From: PALSA-1004 sp046596405
Lineage (GTDB): Bacteria > Pseudomonadota > Gammaproteobacteria > Burkholderiales > SG8-41
Length of the DNA stretch: 9,665 nt
Assembly: GCA_046596405.1 (NCBI GenBank)
Contig: JBKJMN010000226.1
Coordinates: 1 to 9,665 of the forward strand
Direction: 5' to 3'
A program made the translations under genes and the position numbers. Shown piece after piece: positions 1-6,154 of the stretch; position 1 is the stretch's first letter, and the number at the start of each line of letters is the position of its first letter. Under the pieces are notes generated by a model. It worked only from the letters and a program-made list of their open reading frames with translations. It was not told the DNA's origin and made no database searches.

Positions 1-1083
1 AGCGGAATCGAGGTCGGCAATGTTCCGGATCATGCGGCCGGCGCCGGCCGCGTGACCGAGCAGGCCCGATACGAATACGAGGTCGCCTCCGCGCACCGCA
101 TTGACATGACGCCCCCAGCTTGCAATACGGGTGTCCGCCGCCGCCGCGCGCAGGGTGCCGCGGTCGCAAGTGATGCCTTCGATTTCAATGTAAAAATCGC
201 GTCGCGCGAGGCTTTCGACGCCGATGACGGTGCCGGCCGGCGTGCGTTCGCCGAAAAAATGCGCGCCGATGCGTTCGACTTCGGCAAGTTCGGTCATGTT
301 GCGCAAATAGATATTGACGCGCATCAGTTGCGCGAGGCTGCTGCCTTGCTCTTCGAGCATGGCGCGGATCAGCTTGTAGATCGTGTAGGTCTGCGCCGAA
401 ATCGGCTCGAGCTGCAACCGCGCAGCCAAAGCGCCCTGCGGCCGCGGCCAATCGCTATCCTTCAGTTCGTTCGCGCCGTAGATGATGAGGCCGTTTTCGG
501 GATGTGCGCCGACGACACCCGCATAGAACGTATAGTCGCCCGCACGCGTTGCCAGTTCGTAATTCGACAACGGGCCCTGTACGACGTGTTTCGACGACAG
601 GACTTGTTTGGCGATGCCGCGCGCCGGATCGGGCACCATCGCGACGGGATCGAAATAAACGACCGCGCCGGGATACAACAGCCCCGGCACCTGAGACGCC
701 GTGCTGGGCGGCGCGACCCCGCCGTCGAACAAGGCCGCCCGCGTGCGCGCGATGACGGGGAAATTCCGCATCTCGCGCTTGTATATGCTGTAGAAAAGCA
801 GGTCGGTTTTTTTAGCGCCCTGTTCGGTAAGCAGCGTTTCAAGATCTTCGTAGATGCGCGATGCCTGCGCGACGAAAGTTTCCTCCCAACTGTCGGGTGC
901 AAGCAAACCCAGTGCGGGGACGGGCTTGCGGCCGAGTTCGCGATAACCCGCCAACGGCAATCCGGAACTGTAATCGAGTCCCGCGCGCCCCGAAATGAAA
1001 AGCAGATGTCCCGCGCGCGTCGCGACGGGAAAACCCGGCACGGGCGCGGCGACCGCGCGGCTGGAGACCAGCGTTTTTTTCAT
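1..1083 (-). CDS. Multi-domain RidA/YjgF-family protein, C-terminus outside the window
   Basis: Reading frame open from the ATG at 1083 to the left edge (361 residues seen). Domain 1 covers about residues 15-150 (FISGRAGLDY near 29-38; ends in VVYFDPVAMV). Domain 2 covers about 172-305 (RVNIYLRNMTELAEV; ends YIEIEGIT, the classic RidA last strand). A third begins near 322 (VRGGDLVFVSGLLGH, the typical first RidA strand) and is cut by the edge. RidA proteins hydrolyse imine/enamine intermediates; relatives include 2-aminomuconate deaminase. Domain 2 carries Arg residues just before the last strand (SLARRDFY), where RidA has its carboxylate-binding Arg. Domain 1 has Gln/Pro there (ASQVPG) and may be inactive. 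The start is 7 bp after the stop of the ACMSD-like gene, so the two probably form an operon. No signal peptide, so cytosolic. The family is secure; the substrate is unknown. Confidence 0.85.
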   Translation of the reverse strand, partial: MKKTLVSSRAVAAPVPGFPVATRAGHLLFISGRAGLDYSSGLPLAGYRELGRKPVPALGLLAPDSWEETFVAQASRIYEDLETLLTEQGAKKTDLLFYSIYKREMRNFPVIARTRAALFDGGVAPPSTASQVPGLLYPGAVVYFDPVAMVPDPARGIAKQVLSSKHVVQGPLSNYELATRAGDYTFYAGVVGAHPENGLIIYGANELKDSDWPRPQGALAARLQLEPISAQTYTIYKLIRAMLEEQGSSLAQLMRVNIYLRNMTELAEVERIGAHFFGERTPAGTVIGVESLARRDFYIEIEGITCDRGTLRAAAADTRIASWGRHVNAVRGGDLVFVSGLLGHAAGAGRMIRNIADLDSA

Positions 1084-1090
1084 GGCGCGC

Positions 1091-2119
1091 TCACGCCGCG
1101 TGCGTTTTGCCCGGTTTGCGCGCCGCGGCCAGCACCGTGGCGGCGTTGTCGCGAAATATTTTTTTGCGCGGCTCCTCGGCGAGGCGGTTCAAGGCGGGCA
1201 GCGCGCGTTTCGCTTCGGGGTCGCCGATGTCGAACGGGTAATCGGTGCCGAACATTACGCGGTCCGCGCCCGCAATCTGGATCGTGAAATCGACCGATTC
1301 GGGAGCGAGCGAGCAGGTGTCGAAGAAAATCTGTTTGTAGTATTCGCCCGGCGCTTTCGAAACGTTCTTGCGGTAGTAAGGATCGGCTTCCCAGCCGGTC
1401 GCTTCGTACGCGGAGTTGAGCCGCCCCTTCAAAAAAATGAGATTGCCGCCGCCGTGCGCGAGCAGCAATTGCAGGCCGGGATGCCGGTCGAACACGCCTT
1501 CGAATATCATGCGGGTGACCGCGAGCGTGGTCTCGAACGGCCACTGCACGAGCACCTGCACGCCGTACAGCGGAAAGCGCGTTGGTGGCTCGGCCGACAC
1601 CGGGTGCATGAAGAGCAGCAGACCGAGCTTTTCCGCGATGGTGAAAAGCGCGTCGAACTCCGGGCCGTCGAGCGGACGACCGCCCGCGGTCGCCGGCAGG
1701 AGTGCTGAACGCGCGCCGTAAAGATCGGCGGCACGCTCGAGTTCGTAAGCGCATTGTTTGGGCGCCGCGAGTGCCAATGCGGCCATCAGTTCGAGCCTGC
1801 CCTGTCCTTCGGCTGCGATGCGCGCGCCGTGCTGGTTCAGCGCGCGCGCATACTCGACGCCCGCGGCACCGCCGGGCCACGCGACGTAACCGGGCGGCGG
1901 GCCGATGAGTTGCAGGTCGACGCCGCGGCGCGCGAGGCTCGCCACCCGCTTTGGAACATCCGACAGATTTTCATCGAGAGAATGCGGCGGCCCGTCGCCG
2001 CGCCTGACCCAGAACCGCCCGTCCGCGCGGCGTTCCGCGGAGAGGCCGAATGCCGGCTTGCGGCAGAGGCCGTCAAGAAAAGCCTCGTCGAGTGCGTGCG
2101 CGTGGGTGTCGATGATCAA
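1091..2119 (-). CDS. ACMSD-type amidohydrolase family decarboxylase/hydrolase
   Basis: Metal-dependent TIM-barrel protein of the amidohydrolase-2 family (COG2159), 342 residues, close to the usual 330-350. Visible metal/catalytic residues sit where ACMSD (2-amino-3-carboxymuconate-6-semialdehyde decarboxylase) has them: H6 and H8 (IIDTHAHA), H172 (LLLFMHPVS), H222 (LLLAHGGGN) and D293 (MFGTDYPF). The family includes ACMSD, gamma-resorcylate and 5-carboxyvanillate decarboxylases, which mostly decarboxylate ring-derived acids. I take TTG at 2119 as the start. It opens the conserved IIDTHAHA strand and is preceded by AGGAG at 8 nt. The next candidate start, at 2377, would add 86 unlike residues and run into the divergent transporter gene. 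First gene of a probable operon with the RidA-type gene. ACMSD next to a RidA-type deaminase recalls 2-aminomuconate pathways (nbaD/nbaF-like), but neither substrate can be read from the sequence. Confidence 0.88.
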   Translation of the reverse strand: MIIDTHAHALDEAFLDGLCRKPAFGLSAERRADGRFWVRRGDGPPHSLDENLSDVPKRVASLARRGVDLQLIGPPPGYVAWPGGAAGVEYARALNQHGARIAAEGQGRLELMAALALAAPKQCAYELERAADLYGARSALLPATAGGRPLDGPEFDALFTIAEKLGLLLFMHPVSAEPPTRFPLYGVQVLVQWPFETTLAVTRMIFEGVFDRHPGLQLLLAHGGGNLIFLKGRLNSAYEATGWEADPYYRKNVSKAPGEYYKQIFFDTCSLAPESVDFTIQIAGADRVMFGTDYPFDIGDPEAKRALPALNRLAEEPRKKIFRDNAATVLAAARKPGKTHAA

Positions 2120-2127
2120 TTGCGTGG

Positions 2128-2132
2128 CTCCT
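2128..2132 (-). promoter_or_regulatory. Ribosome binding site deciding a TTG start
   Basis: On the minus strand AGGAG lies 8 nt before TTG at 2119-2117. This is a textbook Shine-Dalgarno and supports the TTG start of the ACMSD-like gene over any upstream ATG. Confidence 0.75.
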
Positions 2133-2187
2133 GGGTCAAGCGGGGGCGGGGACAAAAGTTTAACCCAAGTTTCGCCGCGCGCCCGCG

Positions 2188-2217
2188 CCGTGCGGACAAA
2201 TTCATTGCGCCGCACGG
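2188..2217. promoter_or_regulatory. Inverted repeat in divergent promoter region, possible operator
   Basis: CCGTGCGG (2188-2195) and CCGCACGG (2210-2217) are perfect 8-bp inverted repeats with a 14-nt AT-richer spacer. The arm starts are 22 bp apart, about two helical turns, which suits a dimeric regulator. The right arm begins on the last base of the candidate -35 of the MFS gene. No regulator gene is in the window, so the ligand is unknown. It could also be a chance GC-rich palindrome. Confidence 0.4.
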
Positions 2218-2232
2218 TCACGGCGTTATAAA
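2205..2232 (+). promoter_or_regulatory. Candidate sigma70-type promoter for the MFS gene
   Basis: TTGCGC (2205-2210, only 3/6 to consensus) and TATAAA (2227-2232, 5/6) are separated by 16 nt. Transcription would begin within a few bases of GTG 2238 or ATG 2247, and no Shine-Dalgarno is visible before either. The mRNA may therefore be leaderless or nearly so. Confidence 0.35.
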
Positions 2233-2237
2233 TTCCA

Positions 2238-3539
2238 GTGGCCAGTATGAAAACAACCACCGCAACTTTGCAGGACATCGAATCGCCGTACGCGTGGACG
2301 CGCCTCTTCGTCTCGCTCGTGCTGATGACGATCGGCGGCTCGGGCATGTACACGGTCAGCGTCGTGCTGCCGCGCATTCAGGCCGAATTCGCGGTGGCGC
2401 GCGGCGACGCATCGTTGCCGTATACGCTCGCGATGGTCGGCTTCGGTCTTGGCGGTGTTTTGATGGGGCGTCTGGCGGACCGTTTCGGCGTACTGGTGCC
2501 GATAGTGATTGGGTCGATATTTCTCGGCACCGGTTTTATCGTCGCCGGCAACGCGGGCAGCCTGTGGCAGTTCAGCCTCGCGCAAGGCGTGTTGATGGGA
2601 TTTCTCGGCTGCTCCGCTACGTTTGCGCCGCTGGTCGCGGATACGTCGCAATGGTTTGCGCGCCGGCGCGGCATCGCGATTGCAATCTGCATGAGCGGCA
2701 ACTACATGGCGGGCGCGGTGTGGTCGCCCATCGTCCAACATTTCGTCGAGAGCGTGGGCTGGCGCCAGACTTATATCGGGATGGGCGTGTTCTGCCTGTG
2801 TACGATGCTGCCGCTCGCCTTCCTCGTATTACGCCGGCGTCCGCCGCTGCACGTGCCGCACCCGGCAGAGCCCGAGGCATTGTCGGCGGAATTGATTGAA
2901 CATGCAGTCCACGCAGAATCGCCGCGCCCGCTCGGATTTTCGCCGGCCGCGTTGCAGACGTTGCTGTGCATTGCGGGCGTCGCCTGTTGTGTCGCCATGT
3001 CGATGCCGCAAGTGCATATCGTCGCGTATTGCGGCGATCTCGGCTTCGGCGCTGCGCGCGGCGCCGAGATGCTGTCGCTGATGCTCGCCGCCGGCATCGT
3101 GAGCCGGCTCGTTTCAGGCTGGATTTCCGATCATGTCGGGGGCTTGCGCACGCTGCTGCTGGGGTCGGTGCTGCAGGGTGTTGCGTTGCTCGCCTTCCTG
3201 GTTACCGACGGCATTACTTCGCTGTACCTGGTGTCCGCGATGTTCGGCTTGTTCCAGGGCGGCATCGTGCCAAGTTATGCGCTGATCGTGCGCGAATATT
3301 TCACGCCGGCGGAAGCGGGCGCGCGCGTCGGCACGGTGCTGATGGCGACGCTGTTCGGCATGGCGCTCGGCGGCTGGATGTCCGGCGCGATTTTCGACCT
3401 GACCGGCTCCTATCGCGCGGCGTTTCTTAATGGCACCGCGTGGAACCTGCTCAACGTCGGCATCGTTTTGATGCTCCTCTATCGCGCGAGAGGAGAGAGG
3501 GGAGAGGCGAGAGGGGGTCTAAATCGTCAGACCACTTAG
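2238..3539 (+). CDS. MFS transporter, oxalate/formate antiporter (OFA)-like
   Basis: Inner-membrane secondary transporter of 433 residues with about 12 hydrophobic segments in two six-helix halves joined by a charged loop (about 199-235, RRRPPLHVPHP...). Motif A is clear between TM2 and TM3 (GRLADRFG, 77-84), with its second-half echo GWISDHVGG (294-302). WFARRRGIA (139-147) is common in OFA/monocarboxylate-type porters. The likely substrate is an organic anion, possibly for the flanking catabolic genes; specificity cannot be read. The start is uncertain: GTG at 2238 or, three codons later, ATG at 2247. Neither has a Shine-Dalgarno. The last 16 or so residues (RARGERGEARGGLNRQTT) come from a GA-rich low-complexity stretch and look like a non-conserved extension. 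Divergent from the amidohydrolase, convergent with the GGT-family gene. Confidence 0.87.
   Translation: MASMKTTTATLQDIESPYAWTRLFVSLVLMTIGGSGMYTVSVVLPRIQAEFAVARGDASLPYTLAMVGFGLGGVLMGRLADRFGVLVPIVIGSIFLGTGFIVAGNAGSLWQFSLAQGVLMGFLGCSATFAPLVADTSQWFARRRGIAIAICMSGNYMAGAVWSPIVQHFVESVGWRQTYIGMGVFCLCTMLPLAFLVLRRRPPLHVPHPAEPEALSAELIEHAVHAESPRPLGFSPAALQTLLCIAGVACCVAMSMPQVHIVAYCGDLGFGAARGAEMLSLMLAAGIVSRLVSGWISDHVGGLRTLLLGSVLQGVALLAFLVTDGITSLYLVSAMFGLFQGGIVPSYALIVREYFTPAEAGARVGTVLMATLFGMALGGWMSGAIFDLTGSYRAAFLNGTAWNLLNVGIVLMLLYRARGERGEARGGLNRQTT
3486..3517. repeat. GA-rich low-complexity tract at the 3' end of the MFS gene
   Basis: Almost pure purine run built from GAGAG/GGGAGAG units. It encodes the odd Arg/Glu/Gly tail of the transporter. 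Similar degenerate GAGGA/GATGAGG strings occur at 8350-8362 and 8457-8480, and their complement-like CTC/CCTCA strings at 3577-3604. This suggests a gene-border low-complexity family in this genome. Confidence 0.5.
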
Positions 3540-3603
3540 GGAATCTTTGAACCAGTCCAGCTTCGCTGCTTTACCGCCTCGTTACTCCCTCATGCCTCAC
3601 GCG
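3540..3603. other. Short convergent intergenic spacer
   Basis: 64 bp between the stops of the MFS gene and the GGT-family gene. It ends in a pyrimidine-rich string (CTCCCTCATGCCTCACGCGTC). No convincing terminator: the only hairpin is CAGC-TTC-GCTG with no T-run. Confidence 0.5.
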
Positions 3604-5508
3604 TCAGTACGCAATCGCGTAACAATCGCGGCGCCGCTCGCCGCCGGCGATGCGGCTGCCGGTCGCGGGATCGATCATCACCACGGTCGCGCAACCGTTC
3701 ATGCTGTAAGGACGGATTTTCTGCGCGTTGTGGCCGCGCGCTTTCAGGTCATCGATGGTCGAGTCGGGAATCGCGGATTCGACGTTGAGCACGTTGAGCC
3801 CCGCGTTGTGCGGCCAGAACGAGCCGTGAAAATGCAGCGTCTGCACGCGCGGCCATTCGAGCGCCGTGTGCAGATTCGGATACCAGTCGGGCCAGAACTC
3901 GACGATGTCGAGAAACGCCTGCAGCACGGTCTGCTCCTGGTTGTCGCCGCCCGGCGAACCGATGGCCATGAACGGCTGGCCGTTTCGCAGCACGAGACCC
4001 GGCGTCAACGTGTAGCGCGGACGCGACCGTGGACGCAATTGCGCCGCGCGCGTTTTGTCGAGCCAGAACTGCTCGCCGCGGATGCTCATGCCGATCCCGG
4101 TTTTGCCGAGGATCACGGCGCCCGGAATCCAGCCGCCGCTCGGTGTGCTGTCGAAGATGTTGCCGTCGCGATCGATGATCGCAATATGCGTGGTGTCCTT
4201 GATCGCGCCCGCCACCGGCTCGGCGTCCGGCAGCGGCGCATCGGGCCGCTGCTCCTCGCGGATATTCGCGACCCAGTATTTCCATTCCTTGACGCTGGAA
4301 TCGTACGGCAGCGGATTGCCCGCAACAAACGTGCGATTCGCGCGCCGCGGGTCGATCAGCTTCGCGCGCTCCTTCGCGTACGCTTTGGACAGCAGGCCTT
4401 CCGCCGGCACTTTGACGAAATCGGTGTCCGCATAATAGGTGTCGCGGTCGGCGTAGGCGAGCTTCAGCGCTTCGACGACGGTGTGCAGATAATCGCCGCT
4501 GTTCAGCTTCATCGCCTTCAGGTCGAAATTTTCAAGAATGTTGAGCGCTTGCAGCATCACGGGACCCTGGCTGCCGAACGCGTGCTTGTACACCTCGAAA
4601 CCGCGGTACGTCGTCATCGCCGGCGCTTCGACCCGCGCGTAAAACTCGGCGAAGTCGGCGAGCTCGAACGGCGCGTCATGCTGCTTCAAAAACGCCACCA
4701 TCTCGCGCGCGATGTCCCCCTTGTAGAAGCGGTCGCGCGCGGCGATGATGCCGGCGTTGCGGCCCTGGCTTTTGCTGGCCCGCTCGGCGTCGACCATGCG
4801 CTTTAACGTATTGGCGAGCGTCGGAAATTTGAGCGTGTCGCCCGGCGCGTAGAGCGTGCCGTCCGGTTTCAGCCAGTACGCGCGGTTCTCGGGCCATTGT
4901 TCGATGAATTTAAGCTGGTCCTTGATGCGCAGCGCCGTGCGCGGACGCAGCGGGAAGCCGCGCTCGGCGTATTCGATTGCGCGCGCCGAAACGTCTTCGA
5001 AACTCATGGTGCCCCAGCGCTCGAGCACGGTGAGCGCCGCATGCAGCGCGCCGGGGATCACCGCCGGATCGAGTCCTTTGCCGTTCAACGTCTTGCCGCG
5101 CGATGTGTACCAATCAATCGTCGCGCCCGTGGGCGCCCAGCCCTGGCCGACGATGGAGGTGACTTTGCCGGTGCTTTTGGGATAAACCAGCACCAGCGCT
5201 TCGCCGCCCAGACTGTAGAGGTCCTGCTCGACGACGCCGCCGACCAGCAGCGCCGCGACGCCGGCATCGAATGCATTGCCGCCGCGCACGAGAATTTCGA
5301 ACGCCACTGCCGTCGTCAGCGGATGACCCGCGGATACTCCGGCGTTGGGCCCCATCACCAGCGGGCGCTCGGCGGCCCGGGCGGCGGTGCAGCCAAGCGC
5401 GGCTATCGTCAGCGCGAGCAACGCGATGGTCCGGTATGCCGCTGTTAACTGGGCACCGGGCCGACTCCCGTGCACGCCATTAAACGTGGAAATTCCGTTG
5501 CAGTACAT
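3604..5508 (-). CDS. Exported gamma-glutamyltransferase-family Ntn-hydrolase of altered specificity
   Basis: 634 residues. This is an N-terminal-nucleophile hydrolase made as a proenzyme that cuts itself before a Thr. Positively charged start, hydrophobic stretch (about 26-40) and ARA-AERP near 44-48 indicate a signal peptide, so it is probably periplasmic. GGT landmarks: the GHPLTTAVAFEILVRGGNAFDA block (61-82), EQDLYSLGGEALVLVY (94-109), DTTHIAIIDRDGN (438-450) with predicted nucleophile T439, and AIGSPGG (515-521). The split would give roughly 48 and 21 kDa subunits. Where true GGTs carry DFRE.AP, whose Arg holds the gamma-glutamyl carboxylate, this has VGQGWAP (120-126). It is thus unlikely to be an ordinary GGT; oxamate amidohydrolase (HpxW) shows the family has other amide substrates. 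The start at 5508 is set by AGGGGGAG just upstream. Divergent from the Mo-hydroxylase operon. Confidence 0.88.
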   Translation of the reverse strand: MYCNGISTFNGVHGSRPGAQLTAAYRTIALLALTIAALGCTAARAAERPLVMGPNAGVSAGHPLTTAVAFEILVRGGNAFDAGVAALLVGGVVEQDLYSLGGEALVLVYPKSTGKVTSIVGQGWAPTGATIDWYTSRGKTLNGKGLDPAVIPGALHAALTVLERWGTMSFEDVSARAIEYAERGFPLRPRTALRIKDQLKFIEQWPENRAYWLKPDGTLYAPGDTLKFPTLANTLKRMVDAERASKSQGRNAGIIAARDRFYKGDIAREMVAFLKQHDAPFELADFAEFYARVEAPAMTTYRGFEVYKHAFGSQGPVMLQALNILENFDLKAMKLNSGDYLHTVVEALKLAYADRDTYYADTDFVKVPAEGLLSKAYAKERAKLIDPRRANRTFVAGNPLPYDSSVKEWKYWVANIREEQRPDAPLPDAEPVAGAIKDTTHIAIIDRDGNIFDSTPSGGWIPGAVILGKTGIGMSIRGEQFWLDKTRAAQLRPRSRPRYTLTPGLVLRNGQPFMAIGSPGGDNQEQTVLQAFLDIVEFWPDWYPNLHTALEWPRVQTLHFHGSFWPHNAGLNVLNVESAIPDSTIDDLKARGHNAQKIRPYSMNGCATVVMIDPATGSRIAGGERRRDCYAIAY

Positions 5509-5512
5509 GGCG

Positions 5513-5520
5513 CTCCCCCT
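5513..5520 (-). promoter_or_regulatory. Strong ribosome binding site of the GGT-family gene
   Basis: Minus-strand AGGGGGAG ends 4 nt before ATG 5508-5506 and fixes that start, so the signal peptide begins MYCNGIS. Confidence 0.7.
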
Positions 5521-5576
5521 GATTGGACGGTTGTGCGCCTATCTTAGCGATATTCCGGGCCCACGGCGGCCGAATG

Positions 5577-5606
5577 ACGACAAACGGATATTTTAGGAGT
5601 TACAAT
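5577..5606 (+). promoter_or_regulatory. Candidate promoter of the Mo-hydroxylase operon
   Basis: ACGACA (5577-5582, 4/6 to TTGACA), an 18-nt spacer, then TACAAT (5601-5606, 5/6 to TATAAT). Start of transcription would fall near 5613, leaving a leader of about 80 nt before the 2Fe-2S subunit gene. The -10 lies between the arms of the inverted repeat at 5591-5618. Confidence 0.4.
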
Positions 5607-5618
5607 CGTCTCCTAAAA
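5591..5618. promoter_or_regulatory. Perfect inverted repeat, probable operator between divergent genes
   Basis: TTTTAGGAG (5591-5599) and CTCCTAAAA (5610-5618) are perfect 9-bp arms with a 10-nt spacer, in the middle of the 185-bp gap between the GGT-family gene and the Mo hydroxylase. The spacer contains TACAAT, a good -10 hexamer, so a protein bound here would block the plus-strand promoter. It is not a terminator for either gene, since both flanking genes read away from it. One regulator could control both directions. Confidence 0.6.
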
Positions 5619-5678
5619 AACCGCGTCCCGGTGTGGCCGGCGCGCTTACCAGTTTCAAGACCACGCATCCATGACCGC

Positions 5679-5684
5679 AGGAGG
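5679..5684 (+). promoter_or_regulatory. Ribosome binding site fixing the 2Fe-2S subunit start
   Basis: AGGAGG lies 9 nt before ATG 5694. It rules out the longer in-frame reading from 5523, whose extra 57 residues are Arg/Pro-rich and unlike the family. Confidence 0.8.
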
Positions 5685-5693
5685 GAACGGAAA

Positions 5694-6143
5694 ATGGCAA
5701 GCCTCAATATCAACGGGAAAATTCAGCAAGTCGACGTCGATCCGTCAACGCCGCTATTGTGGGCGTTGCGCGAGCAGGTCGGCCTGACGGGAACCAAGTA
5801 CGGCTGCGGCATCGCGCTATGCGGCTCGTGCACCGTGCACATCGACGGCCAGGCCGTGCGCTCGTGCGTGATGCCCGTCGCCGCGGTGCAGGGCAAGAAA
5901 ATCACCACCATCGAAGGGCTCGCCGCCAACGGCGTGCTGACGAAAGTGCAGAAGGCGTGGCTCGAGCACGAAGTGCCGCAATGCGGCTACTGCCAGTCCG
6001 GCATGATCATGGCGGCAACGGCATTGCTGAATGCTAAGCCCAAACCGACCGATGCCGACATCGATTCCGCGATGACCAACATCTGCCGCTGCGGCACCTT
6101 CCAACAAGTGCGCGACGCGATCCACGCCGCCGCGAAAGCCTAA
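5694..6143 (+). CDS. 2Fe-2S subunit of molybdenum hydroxylase, isoquinoline 1-oxidoreductase alpha (IorA)-like
   Basis: 149 residues, the usual length for CoxS/IorA-type subunits (about 150). It carries electrons from the Mo site through two 2Fe-2S clusters. All eight ligands are present. The N-terminal plant-ferredoxin cluster has C38, C43, C46 and C58 (YGCGIALCGSC then SC). The C-terminal alpha-helical cluster has C97, C100, C131 and C133 (PQCGYCQSG and ICRCGT). No signal peptide of its own; in this family it is carried across the membrane with the Tat-bearing large subunit. AGGAGG upstream decides the start. The large subunit gene follows 11 bp later. No FAD (CoxM-type) subunit gene lies nearby, which fits the two-subunit IorAB type and not xanthine or CO dehydrogenase. 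Family certain, substrate open. Confidence 0.95.
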   Translation: MASLNINGKIQQVDVDPSTPLLWALREQVGLTGTKYGCGIALCGSCTVHIDGQAVRSCVMPVAAVQGKKITTIEGLAANGVLTKVQKAWLEHEVPQCGYCQSGMIMAATALLNAKPKPTDADIDSAMTNICRCGTFQQVRDAIHAAAKA

Positions 6144-6154
6144 AGGACGCCGCC

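Noticed and set aside
52..1287. Long plus-strand open frame of 411 codons opposite the RidA and amidohydrolase genes
   Set aside because: Arg/Ala-rich translation without recognisable domains; the minus strand encodes clear RidA and ACMSD-type domains over the same bases. It is a GC-driven shadow.
2120..2377. 86-residue N-terminal extension of the ACMSD-like gene from ATG 2377
   Set aside because: It would overlap the start of the divergent MFS gene; TTG 2119 has a good SD and begins the conserved first barrel strand.
3547..4806. Plus-strand open frame of 419 codons opposite the GGT-like gene
   Set aside because: The minus strand carries the complete GGT fold with its catalytic Thr; the plus frame shows no family pattern.
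3604..5508. Lipoprotein signal in the GGT-like protein (AALGC at 36-40)
   Set aside because: The residue at -3 of the Cys is Ala and the one at -2 is Leu, not the usual lipobox order, and a good type I site (ARA-A) follows.
5523..5693. Upstream in-frame extension of the 2Fe-2S subunit
   Set aside because: The added residues are unlike the family and would cover the promoter and inverted repeat; AGGAGG before ATG 5694 gives the normal length.
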